A DNA stretch of 64,000 bases from Mucilaginibacter gossypiicola (GTDB lineage: Bacteria > Bacteroidota > Bacteroidia > Sphingobacteriales > Sphingobacteriaceae), in contig NZ_FOCL01000001.1 of the NCBI RefSeq assembly GCF_900110105.1, positions 248,001-312,000 on the forward strand, in the 5' to 3' direction. Positions 17,539 through 25,495 of the stretch are shown piece after piece (positions within the stretch are counted from its first letter, which is position 1; each line of letters begins with the position of its first letter). Below the pieces are notes generated by a model. The model saw only the letters and a program-made list of their open reading frames with translations, was not told the DNA's origin and did not search any database. The position numbers and the translations under genes were made by a program.

Positions 17539-20274
17539 ATGAAATATCCAAAGGTCTTATTGTATCTATTTATTTTAGCACTCTCTTTTTGTTTTTATGC
17601 TTGTCATACTGTTTCGGGTAATAAACAAACTTCCGACAATGAACAGGTTAATATGCATAGTGCTTATGATGACAGTACACTTAACCGCCATATATTGCCG
17701 GTTTTGATGCCTTATAACCGAATTATCGATCCGGCCGGGATAGTAATTTCATTTGGCGATGCTGCTGATGAAAACCACAGCATGGATGTAAGACTAATCC
17801 CGGGTACCAGGTTTATCGCTGTTGAAGACAGGTACGGCATGACCATAATTGATACTACCGCAAAAAAAGTGGCCGCCCGGTGGACCTACAAACAAGACGC
17901 ACGCTATCGCGGCCTTACAAGTACTTACTCTGGCCTTAAAGTGGTTAATATCGACAATCAAACCCAAATCTACTGGAGTGCTGCCGCCGGCAAAGGCAAA
18001 GATTCCAAATCGTACGTTTTTCAGGCGGTATGGAAAGAAGGTAATATCAGCATCCAAAATACATTTAGTTTTAGAGCTGAAGGCGAATCGCCACTGGCGT
18101 TACCTAATGATCTGGCCATCAACAAAGAAAACGGCATAAATTATCTGTACGTAGTGTTAAACGGAAATAACCAACTGGTCAAGATTAATTTAGCTGATAA
18201 TAAAACCGTTTGGACAAAATCAACCGGTGTTGCTCCATATGGAATTACTATCGCAAAAAACAAAATATTCTTAACCAATTGGGCCGGGCCACAGGCTATT
18301 GATACATTGAAACGTGAAACAGCCGGCGTTCCATATGGCAAGGCCTATATTGATCCCAAAACCGGAGCAACGGTGCAGGGTACCGTAATGGTTATGGATT
18401 TAGCTAAAGGCGATTTGATTAAAGAAATTACAGTTGGCCTGCATCCGAATGCTATCGTTAACAGTGCCGATGAAGCATTCGTTTATGTGGCGAATGGTAA
18501 CAGTGACATGGTATCGGTAATTTCAACCAATTCACTGCAAAATATTGCTGCTATTGATGTTAAGTTAAATCCGGGCAAAAAAAGCTATATCGGTGATTCG
18601 CCCAATGCTTTGGCTGTTAATGCCGATGGTACTATATTGTATGTCGCTAATGGTTTGGATAATGCGGTTGCCGTAGTAAAGTTGGGAAGCAAAACGTCGC
18701 TTAAAGGAACCGGCAATGATGAAGTGAAAGGTTTCATTCCAACAGAAGCATATCCCGGCGGCCTGGCTGTAGATGGTAACAATCTGTTTGTGACCAATCT
18801 GGAAGGCGAGGGCTCAAGGATAAGCACAGATGAGATAGGTAAGGATAATTTAAAAGGCGATTTGCCATCCGGTGCTGACGTTACTGCCTATAACTCGCAC
18901 CATTTAAAGGCAACTGTATCAATAATTAGTTTCCCCGATGATAATTTATTGAAGCAGTACACCCAAAAAGTTCAGGACCTGAACCTCAGCTTCCGTCAGC
19001 AGATAGCGCAGTTACTGCCCCGTAAAAACATTGTGCCTAAACCAATGCCAGAGCGTATCGGTGAGCCATCGGTTTTTAACCATGTACTGTATATCATCAA
19101 AGAGAACCGTACATACGACCAGGTTTTAGGTGATATGCCTGAAGGAAATGGTAATAAATCGCTTTGTATTTACGGCGATAGTGTCACTCCAAATCAACAT
19201 AATATAGCGCGCAATTTTTTGTTGCTTGATAATTATTATGCCTCAGGCAAGTGTTCGGCCGAAGGACACCAGTGGACCGATGCAGCCATGGTTACAGATT
19301 ACGTTGAAAAAAGCGTACGCTCCTGGTTTAGGAGTTATCCGCATGTGCAGGAAGATGCACTTGTTTACGATGGCAACGGTTTTATCTGGAATAACGCTGC
19401 CGATCATGGTAAAACAGTAAGGATTTATGGTGAAGCTTGTGCCGTGCATTTTGATGATAAATTAAGCTGGAGCGATATTTATAACAACTATACAGCAGGT
19501 AAGCCTTTTGCATTTAAAAACACCAGCACTATTTCGCGGGTGAGACCAATGCTGTCGCAGAATTTTCCAGGTTCTGATGAACATAAGATCAATGAGCAAT
19601 TAAGAGCAACAGCTTTTATCAAAGAGTTACATGAATATGAGCAAAAGCCGGGGGATCAATTGCCGCAACTGATGATCATGGCCCTGTCGGCCGATCATAC
19701 CGTAGGTACCCGCCCCGGTTTCCCAACTCCCGATGCTATGGTGGCCGATAATGACCTGGCGCTTGGCCGTATTGTAGAAGCAATTTCAAAAAGCCGTTTC
19801 TGGAAAAATACGGTAATATTTGTTACTGAAGATGACTCGCAGGCGGGATGGGATCACGTATCGGCATATCGCACTACAGGCTTTGTGATTAGTCCTTATA
19901 GCAGGTTACAGCATAAAGTAAGCAAAAATTATAATCAGACCTGTATCGTACGTTCCATTGAACAAATATTGGGTTTACCACCAATGAACATCATTGACGC
20001 AACCGCATTGCCCATGTTTGATTGCTTTACCAGTAAACCATCTCCTTACACTTATACCAGTTTAAAAAATAAAGTGCCGCTCAATAAAATCAGTGCGCCT
20101 TTTTCTTCACTAAAAGGACCTGCATTACATTTTGCGAAATTATCATCAAGGCCCGAATACGATCATATTGATGGGGGAAATGATGACGTGATGAACAGGA
20201 TACTGTGGTTTGCTGCTAAAGGGAAAAAAGCCTATCCCGCTAAGCTGGCAGGGAAAGATGAAGATGATGATTAA
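17539..20274 (+). CDS. YVTN beta-propeller / phosphoesterase lipoprotein
   Basis: Lipoprotein of 911 residues (lipobox FYAC, Cys22). The N-terminal half, about residues 60-480, is a seven-bladed YVTN-type propeller (EAFVYVANGNSDMVSVIST, TILYVANGLDNAVAVVKLG). From about residue 513 there is an alkaline-phosphatase-superfamily phosphoesterase domain. Its metal-site motifs are KENRTYDQVLGD, DNYYASGKCSAEGHQWTDA and EDDSQAGWDHVSAYRT. This fusion is common in Bacteroidota and resembles phospholipase C/acid phosphatase-type phosphoesterases; the natural substrate is unknown. It should sit in the outer membrane or periplasm. The gene appears monocistronic and ends in a clear terminator 65 bases downstream. 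Confidence 0.88.
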   Translation: MKYPKVLLYLFILALSFCFYACHTVSGNKQTSDNEQVNMHSAYDDSTLNRHILPVLMPYNRIIDPAGIVISFGDAADENHSMDVRLIPGTRFIAVEDRYGMTIIDTTAKKVAARWTYKQDARYRGLTSTYSGLKVVNIDNQTQIYWSAAAGKGKDSKSYVFQAVWKEGNISIQNTFSFRAEGESPLALPNDLAINKENGINYLYVVLNGNNQLVKINLADNKTVWTKSTGVAPYGITIAKNKIFLTNWAGPQAIDTLKRETAGVPYGKAYIDPKTGATVQGTVMVMDLAKGDLIKEITVGLHPNAIVNSADEAFVYVANGNSDMVSVISTNSLQNIAAIDVKLNPGKKSYIGDSPNALAVNADGTILYVANGLDNAVAVVKLGSKTSLKGTGNDEVKGFIPTEAYPGGLAVDGNNLFVTNLEGEGSRISTDEIGKDNLKGDLPSGADVTAYNSHHLKATVSIISFPDDNLLKQYTQKVQDLNLSFRQQIAQLLPRKNIVPKPMPERIGEPSVFNHVLYIIKENRTYDQVLGDMPEGNGNKSLCIYGDSVTPNQHNIARNFLLLDNYYASGKCSAEGHQWTDAAMVTDYVEKSVRSWFRSYPHVQEDALVYDGNGFIWNNAADHGKTVRIYGEACAVHFDDKLSWSDIYNNYTAGKPFAFKNTSTISRVRPMLSQNFPGSDEHKINEQLRATAFIKELHEYEQKPGDQLPQLMIMALSADHTVGTRPGFPTPDAMVADNDLALGRIVEAISKSRFWKNTVIFVTEDDSQAGWDHVSAYRTTGFVISPYSRLQHKVSKNYNQTCIVRSIEQILGLPPMNIIDATALPMFDCFTSKPSPYTYTSLKNKVPLNKISAPFSSLKGPALHFAKLSSRPEYDHIDGGNDDVMNRILWFAAKGKKAYPAKLAGKDEDDD

Positions 20275-20338
20275 AAAATAAGTAAAGATCGTCATTAATT
20301 CTAAGATCAACTATAATATCAAAACAATTGTATGTTTT

Positions 20339-20372
20339 AAAATCGCTGTCTTAACAGGGCAGCGATTTTTTT
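20339..20372 (+). terminator. Rho-independent terminator after the phosphoesterase gene
   Basis: A perfect 10-base stem (AAAATCGCTG at 20339-20348 and CAGCGATTTT at 20360-20369) with an 11-base loop runs into a stretch of T residues up to 20372. It lies 65 bases after the stop codon of the YVTN/phosphoesterase gene and isolates it from the DNase II gene. Confidence 0.88.
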
Positions 20373-20413
20373 GTGCCGTCAATCAGCTTAACCTCTAATA
20401 ACTGATTGTTTTA

Positions 20414-20463
20414 TACGTAAAAATACGGTAAAAACGCCTTGAAAATACCGTGAAAATACGGGG
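20414..20463 (+). promoter_or_regulatory. Helically phased A-tract repeat upstream of the DNase II gene
   Basis: Four and a half copies of a 10-11 base unit stand head to tail: TACGTAAAAA (20414), TACGGTAAAAA (20424), CGCCTTGAAAA (20435), TACCGTGAAAA (20446) and TACGGGG (20457). The A-tracts recur about every 11 bases, close to one helical turn, which is expected to bend DNA or to place identical protein-binding sites on one face. It ends about 95 bases before the DNase II start codon. Its function is inferred from position only. Confidence 0.5.
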
Positions 20464-20558
20464 ACGCTTGTGCACAATATTGCCTTATCTTTATTGTAAA
20501 CCTCATCAACGCCTGCAAGCGATTAATCAATCAATTTCACAACCTAACCAAAAAAATT

Positions 20559-21677
20559 ATGAAAATTTCAGCGCTTGATGAAAGTGGCGAACCAGTTGAC
20601 TGGTGGTTTATTTACAAAGTTCCACAGCTTGACGGAGGTGTGGGTAATGACAAAGCAACGGGGTACGAGTATGTTTATTATGATTCCAAAATTGATGGAA
20701 ATGCAGATCCCCGGCAAAGAACAATTACTAAATCGCCAAATGTTTTGAACAGCAACCAAGGGGCGCTTAACCTCACCATGGAATCGGTGTTCAAAAATTT
20801 CAAAACGCCTGCTCCAACCACCGGCTGGATTCTTTACAATGATGAAATGCCCGAAAGCTTTAGTCTTAATAAACACGACGATGGTACCAGGGGGCATACC
20901 AAGGGAGTATTAGCATTTGATACCGAATCTGAAACAGCTTTCTGGTTGCTTCACTCATGGCCCAAATTTATGGAGCCTGGTGCAGAGAAAGATCCAACTC
21001 CCAAATATGGGCAAACATACTTATGCATTTCATTAGATTTAAAGACTGCAAATGCTATTGCCAGGCAGATGCTGACCCACCAGGAGCCGCAGATATACAA
21101 TTTTAATACTGCCAATTTGCCTGCGACAGATGATCTCTTCACGCTAACTCAACCATTGAAAAACCATCCCCTTCCGCTTGGCGATTCGATTGATCTAACC
21201 TCGATCGCCGGTATGCCTTTCAAAGTTATAGCCAAGAACCGGGAATGGAATGATGATTTTTGGAATAAGTTGGTAGGCCCTACTTTGGATGATGATCTGG
21301 ACGTTGAGACCTGGATCCGTGGCCCTATTCCACCTATCGCCGATAGCGATGGCATCCATAAAACTTTTGATATTAAGTATATCAACTTAGGCTTTATGGG
21401 AGCACATTGGGCATGGCCCGAAACAAGTGACCACGCCAAATGGGGAGTTACATTACATGAACCCTGGATTTGTGTAGGTGATATTAACCGTATGATTTCG
21501 CAGCGTAAACGCGGCGGGGGCACTATAGCATTTAAAAATCAAACCTTGTGGTCGGGTTTGTCCAAAACAAGTTTGCTTTTGGCTCCTCCGGGGCATAACA
21601 GAACTGAAGCTCATGTGCTGATTCAAAAAACACATCACCTTCATGCAGAGGCCCCTCCAAGAACACCGCCGGTATAA
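20559..21677 (+). CDS. DNase II family endonuclease without a signal peptide
   Basis: Protein of 372 residues that resembles eukaryotic DNase II along its whole length. Landmarks are ESGEPVDWWFIYKVP at the N terminus, RGHTKGVLAFD (His113, Lys115), FWLLHSWPKF (His132), YGQTYLCISLDL, DHAKWGV (His292, Lys294), then EPWICVGDINR and RKRGGGT. The two HxK motifs form the metal-independent active site in the phospholipase-D-like fold of mammalian DNase II, and the family's key histidines are all present. DNase II cuts double-stranded DNA at acid pH, leaving 3'-phosphates. The animal enzyme is lysosomal and made with a signal peptide; here the first residues already belong to the catalytic domain. The in-frame region back to the stop at 20451 contains no ATG, GTG or TTG. 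It is flanked by terminators, so it is probably monocistronic. Confidence 0.92.
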   Translation: MKISALDESGEPVDWWFIYKVPQLDGGVGNDKATGYEYVYYDSKIDGNADPRQRTITKSPNVLNSNQGALNLTMESVFKNFKTPAPTTGWILYNDEMPESFSLNKHDDGTRGHTKGVLAFDTESETAFWLLHSWPKFMEPGAEKDPTPKYGQTYLCISLDLKTANAIARQMLTHQEPQIYNFNTANLPATDDLFTLTQPLKNHPLPLGDSIDLTSIAGMPFKVIAKNREWNDDFWNKLVGPTLDDDLDVETWIRGPIPPIADSDGIHKTFDIKYINLGFMGAHWAWPETSDHAKWGVTLHEPWICVGDINRMISQRKRGGGTIAFKNQTLWSGLSKTSLLLAPPGHNRTEAHVLIQKTHHLHAEAPPRTPPV

Positions 21678-21691
21678 AAAATATAAACTAT

Positions 21692-21738
21692 TTCTTTTCG
21701 ATACAGGTATTGTTTTTCAAGGCCTGTATCGAAAAGAA
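21692..21738. terminator. Bidirectional terminator hairpin between DNase II and marR genes
   Basis: A perfect 16-base stem (21692-21707 with 21723-21738, arm TTCTTTTCGATACAGG) surrounds a 15-base loop. It stands between two convergent genes. A-rich sequence on both sides gives T-rich runs after the hairpin for the leftward transcript in particular, so it probably ends the efflux operon as well as the DNase II transcript. Confidence 0.85.
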
Positions 21739-21753
21739 TTAAAAATAAGATCA

Positions 21754-22188
21754 CTAACAAGACAGCTTATTTACCAAATTATGCTGGATCATTTCTGAAA
21801 CTTCAAAAAAGGTCATCAGTTTTTGCTGCTCTATACCGGCCCCTGCCAGTTGATTTATTTTTTCAACGCTTAGTTCAATATGCGGTATGAAGCTTTTGGC
21901 TAAAGGAGAAAGTGAGATATAATGGCGACGCCTGTCTTCAGGATTGATATTTATTGATACCAACCCACGTTTTTCTAAATCGAAAACAATTACTGCTGTA
22001 CGCGATTTGTCGATCTGTAGCAGCTCTGAGAGCCTGTTTTGTGTAATTTGTTTCTCCTCAACGGCAAGCGTTAACAATACTTCAAAGTGATGGTCGAGTT
22101 CAAAGGGCGAGAGCTCGTTTAAGATCATTTTTGTATACAGATAGTTGATCTTTTTTAATCGTTTTGATATCAATTGTATATTTTTCAT
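21754..22188 (-). CDS. MarR-family transcriptional regulator
   Basis: Protein of 144 residues. The winged helix-turn-helix is clear: ITQNRLSELLQIDKSRTAVIV (recognition helix region, about residues 55-75), then LEKRGLVSININPEDRRRHYISLS, the wing with the conserved DxRRR motif. MarR proteins are dimers that usually repress efflux or stress genes and release DNA when they bind a small phenolic or drug-like ligand. It is the last gene of a leftward unit, 35 bases after the second RND pump gene, which strongly suggests that it controls the efflux genes. Terminal placement means its own level would follow operon transcription. Confidence 0.9.
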   Translation of the reverse strand: MKNIQLISKRLKKINYLYTKMILNELSPFELDHHFEVLLTLAVEEKQITQNRLSELLQIDKSRTAVIVFDLEKRGLVSININPEDRRRHYISLSPLAKSFIPHIELSVEKINQLAGAGIEQQKLMTFFEVSEMIQHNLVNKLSC

Positions 22189-22223
22189 ATCCTCTAATGA
22201 TATTAAGTCAATTCATTTCATTA

Positions 22224-25200
22224 TTAATGCGATTCTCTGGATGATTCATGTTCTGCACGCGCCTCCGCGATATCATACTCCAGTTCAGGGTCAATATTCT
22301 GTGCCTCAACTTTTCTTGCTTTTTCCATCAATTCTTCGTGGTGCGTTTGCAGGTAAGCCAGTTGTTTCTTTCCGTAGGATAGCCTTGTGAGGAGTACAAA
22401 GAGCACTGGCACAACAAAGATGGATATGGTTGACGACGCTATCATACCACCCAGCACCGTAACGCCAATGGTATTCCTGGATTCGGCACCGGCACCTGTA
22501 GCCAGCACCAGTGGTAATACCCCTAAAATAAACGCCAGCGATGTCATGATGATTGGCCGCAAACGCAGGCGTACCGCTTCAAGTGTTGATTTGATAAGTT
22601 CTTCTCCGCGGTCAACCCTCAGTTTGGCAAACTCTACAATAAGAATGGCATTTTTAGCAGATAAACCAATAAGTGTTATTAAGCCGATTTGTGCGTATAC
22701 ATTGTTGGTTATGGTCGGCGTAACGGATAAAGCAACTATTGCCCCAAATGCACTAACAGGAACTGCAAGCATTACCGAAAAAGGCACAGACCAGCTTTCA
22801 TACAAAGCTGCAAGAAACAGGAATACAAAAATGATAGAGAACAAGAAGATATATACTGTGATGGAACCCGCTTTTATCTCCTCATAGCTTAACCCCGAAA
22901 ACTCATAGGAGTAGCCCCGTGGAAGTGTTTTTGCGGCCAGTTGCTTTAATGCTTCAATGGTTTGCCCGCTGCTATACCCCGGCGGAATAGCGCCATCAAC
23001 CTCTGCGGAACGGAAAATGTTAAAGTGGGTGATGAGCGGAGCGGCGACAATTGGCTTGTAACTTATCACAGTACTCAGCGGCAGCATTTGCCCGGCCGAA
23101 TTGTGTACATAGTATTTATTGATATCAGACACAAGCGCCCGGTAGGAAGTATCTGCCTGAACTACCACGTGATACGTACGATTATACAGCGTAAAATTAT
23201 TTACAAACAAGCTACCCATATAAGCCTGCATAGTTGAAAACACGTCTGAGATATTGATGCCCAGCTTTTCGCATTTCTCCCTGTCTACATTTAATTCGTA
23301 GCTTGGCGTATGTGCGGAAAAATAACTGTACGCACCTGCTGTTGCAGGTACTTTTTTTGCTGCTGCGACAAATTTTTTGACAGTCTTCTCAAATGCATAA
23401 ATATCGTCGGTAGAATTTCCCTGCTCTATTTGCATACTAAAGCCCGCTGCCTGGCCTATGCCGCGTATTGGTGGAGGTTGAGCAACAACCACGTTGGCGT
23501 TTTTGATACCGGCCTTCGCAATTCGCTTTTTAATTACGTTAATTAAACCTTGTATCCGGGTATCAGGAGTGGTGCGGTCGTCCCAGGGAGTGAGCATACA
23601 AAACATGGAGCCATTATTTGAGTTGGCCCCACCGTTGAGGATATTGAACCCCGAAATGGCCGTATAATGCAATATCCCCGGAGTTGATGCCACAATTTTC
23701 ATCAGCTTGGTCATCACATTAACCGATTGAATTGTTGCTGACGCTTCCGGCAATTGGTAGGTTATGTATAACCTGCCGCCATCTTCAGAAGGTACAAAAC
23801 CCGAAGGCTTTAGCTTAAACAAAATATAAGTGCCGGTACAAATGCATACCAGTACAATAATAACATACCTACTGCCTTGTATGCACCGTTTTACACTGTC
23901 GGCATAACTGAACGACATTTTCTCAAACATCCGGTTAAAGGCATGGAAAAATCTGTCCAGCCAATTTTGCTTAGCGCCATCAGCTTTAGCGGGGCGCAAT
24001 AACAACGTACATAACGCCGGGGTTAATGAAAGCGCAACAAAGGCCGATAGCATAACCGATATAGCAATGGTAATAGCAAATTGCTGATACAAACGCCCAA
24101 CAATTCCCGGAATAAAGCCAACCGGCACAAACACTGATGCAAGGATAAGCGCAATGGCAATTACCGGTGCCGAAATCTCCTTCATGGCGTGATAAGTAGC
24201 CTCTTTTGGTGACATTCCTTTTTCATCAATATAATGCTGAACGGCCTCCACTACAATAATGGCATCATCAACCACTATTCCTATGGCCAGTACAAAGCCA
24301 AACATGGTAAGCGTATTTATGGTAAACCCAAGTGGTATAAAAAAGCAAAAAGTCGCTAATATAGATACCGGGATAGCCATAATAGGAATGAGTGTTGATC
24401 GCCAGTTTTGCAGAAACAGTAATACAACTATTGCCACCAGCCCCAGTGCCTTGAGCAATGTGCCCACTACTTCCTGCATCGAAACTTTGATAATAGTTAT
24501 GGATTCAAATGGCACTACATAATCCACATCGCTAGGGAATGACTTTTTGAGTTTGGCTAAAGCAGCATACACATTTTCGGCTGTTTGTAGCGCGTTGCTC
24601 CCGGGTGATTGGTATACCTGGATGGTTGAGGCGCGGTTACCGTCAATAAAGGCATTGCTTGAGAAGGTAAACTTACCCAGTTCAACCCTGGCAACATCTT
24701 TGAGCCGCACAAGCTGCCCCGTGCCGGGGATGGTTTTGATAATGATGTTTTCGTACTCCGTAGCTTTGTTAAGCATGCCATTAACTAATATCCCGGTTTC
24801 ATAAACCTGCGATGACGATTGCGGAGGTGCACCTACAGCGCCCGCCGCAACATACATGTTTTGTGAAGACAGGGAACTGGTAACCTCGGCAGGCGTAAGA
24901 TTATACGATGCCATTTTATTGGGATTAAGCCATATGCGCATGCTGAAGTTATCGGTACGTGCAGTCACATCACCAACACCAGGCACACGTAATATGGCGT
25001 CCTGAATAAATGTATTGGTATAGTTGTCTAAAAAGGTGATGTTATGGGTATGCTTTGGCGAGTAAATGCCTATCATCATTAACTGATCGGGATTACTGGC
25101 GCGTACAGTTAAGCCCAACTTACTCACAACCGATGGCAATAACGGCGAAGCAATCCCCACGCGGTTTTGGACATTAAGTGCTGCTATGTGCACGTTAGTG

Positions 25201-25493
25201 CCAATTTTAAAAGTAACCCTGATACCCATGCCGCCGCTGTTGGTGCTGGTACTCGTCATGTACTCCATACCCGGCGTACCGTTTACCTGTTCCTCAATAG
25301 GAGTGGCAACTGTTTGTTCAACAGTTTGCGCATCAGCACCAGTGTAAGATCCGTTAACGGAGACGCTTGGTGGTGAAATATTCGGGTATTGGTCAACCGC
25401 CAGGTTAAACAGGCATATTAAGCCCGAAATCATCAATACTACGGATATAACGATTGCGGTGACCGGTCTTTTTATAAATGTGTTTGCGATCAT
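22224..25493 (-). CDS. RND multidrug efflux permease, HAE1 type (second copy)
   Basis: Inner-membrane proton-driven pump of 1089 residues, normal length for AcrB/MexB relatives. It begins MIANTFIKRPV with helix TM1, has two large periplasmic loops, and keeps the proton-relay residues: the Asp pair in AIGIVVDDAIIVVEA (TM4) and Lys in GLSAKNAILIVEFA (TM10). Typical landmarks include GVGDVTARTDNFSMRIWLNP, FIPGIVGRLYQQFAITIAISV and ATGAGAESRNTIG. It is a paralogue of the gene immediately upstream and starts two bases after that gene's stop, so the two are translated from one message. The C-terminal cytoplasmic tail (KVEAQNIDPELEYDIAEA) is almost the same as in the other copy. Probable partners are the adaptor and outer-membrane factor of this operon. 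Confidence 0.95.
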   Translation of the reverse strand: MIANTFIKRPVTAIVISVVLMISGLICLFNLAVDQYPNISPPSVSVNGSYTGADAQTVEQTVATPIEEQVNGTPGMEYMTSTSTNSGGMGIRVTFKIGTNVHIAALNVQNRVGIASPLLPSVVSKLGLTVRASNPDQLMMIGIYSPKHTHNITFLDNYTNTFIQDAILRVPGVGDVTARTDNFSMRIWLNPNKMASYNLTPAEVTSSLSSQNMYVAAGAVGAPPQSSSQVYETGILVNGMLNKATEYENIIIKTIPGTGQLVRLKDVARVELGKFTFSSNAFIDGNRASTIQVYQSPGSNALQTAENVYAALAKLKKSFPSDVDYVVPFESITIIKVSMQEVVGTLLKALGLVAIVVLLFLQNWRSTLIPIMAIPVSILATFCFFIPLGFTINTLTMFGFVLAIGIVVDDAIIVVEAVQHYIDEKGMSPKEATYHAMKEISAPVIAIALILASVFVPVGFIPGIVGRLYQQFAITIAISVMLSAFVALSLTPALCTLLLRPAKADGAKQNWLDRFFHAFNRMFEKMSFSYADSVKRCIQGSRYVIIVLVCICTGTYILFKLKPSGFVPSEDGGRLYITYQLPEASATIQSVNVMTKLMKIVASTPGILHYTAISGFNILNGGANSNNGSMFCMLTPWDDRTTPDTRIQGLINVIKKRIAKAGIKNANVVVAQPPPIRGIGQAAGFSMQIEQGNSTDDIYAFEKTVKKFVAAAKKVPATAGAYSYFSAHTPSYELNVDREKCEKLGINISDVFSTMQAYMGSLFVNNFTLYNRTYHVVVQADTSYRALVSDINKYYVHNSAGQMLPLSTVISYKPIVAAPLITHFNIFRSAEVDGAIPPGYSSGQTIEALKQLAAKTLPRGYSYEFSGLSYEEIKAGSITVYIFLFSIIFVFLFLAALYESWSVPFSVMLAVPVSAFGAIVALSVTPTITNNVYAQIGLITLIGLSAKNAILIVEFAKLRVDRGEELIKSTLEAVRLRLRPIIMTSLAFILGVLPLVLATGAGAESRNTIGVTVLGGMIASSTISIFVVPVLFVLLTRLSYGKKQLAYLQTHHEELMEKARKVEAQNIDPELEYDIAEARAEHESSRESH

Positions 25494-25495
25494 CG

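Noticed and set aside
24259..24522. Plus-strand frames opposite the RND genes (also at 27516-27827 and others)
   Set aside because: Antisense frames forced by the codon pattern of conserved membrane segments; the same shadow occurs at the same place in both paralogues.
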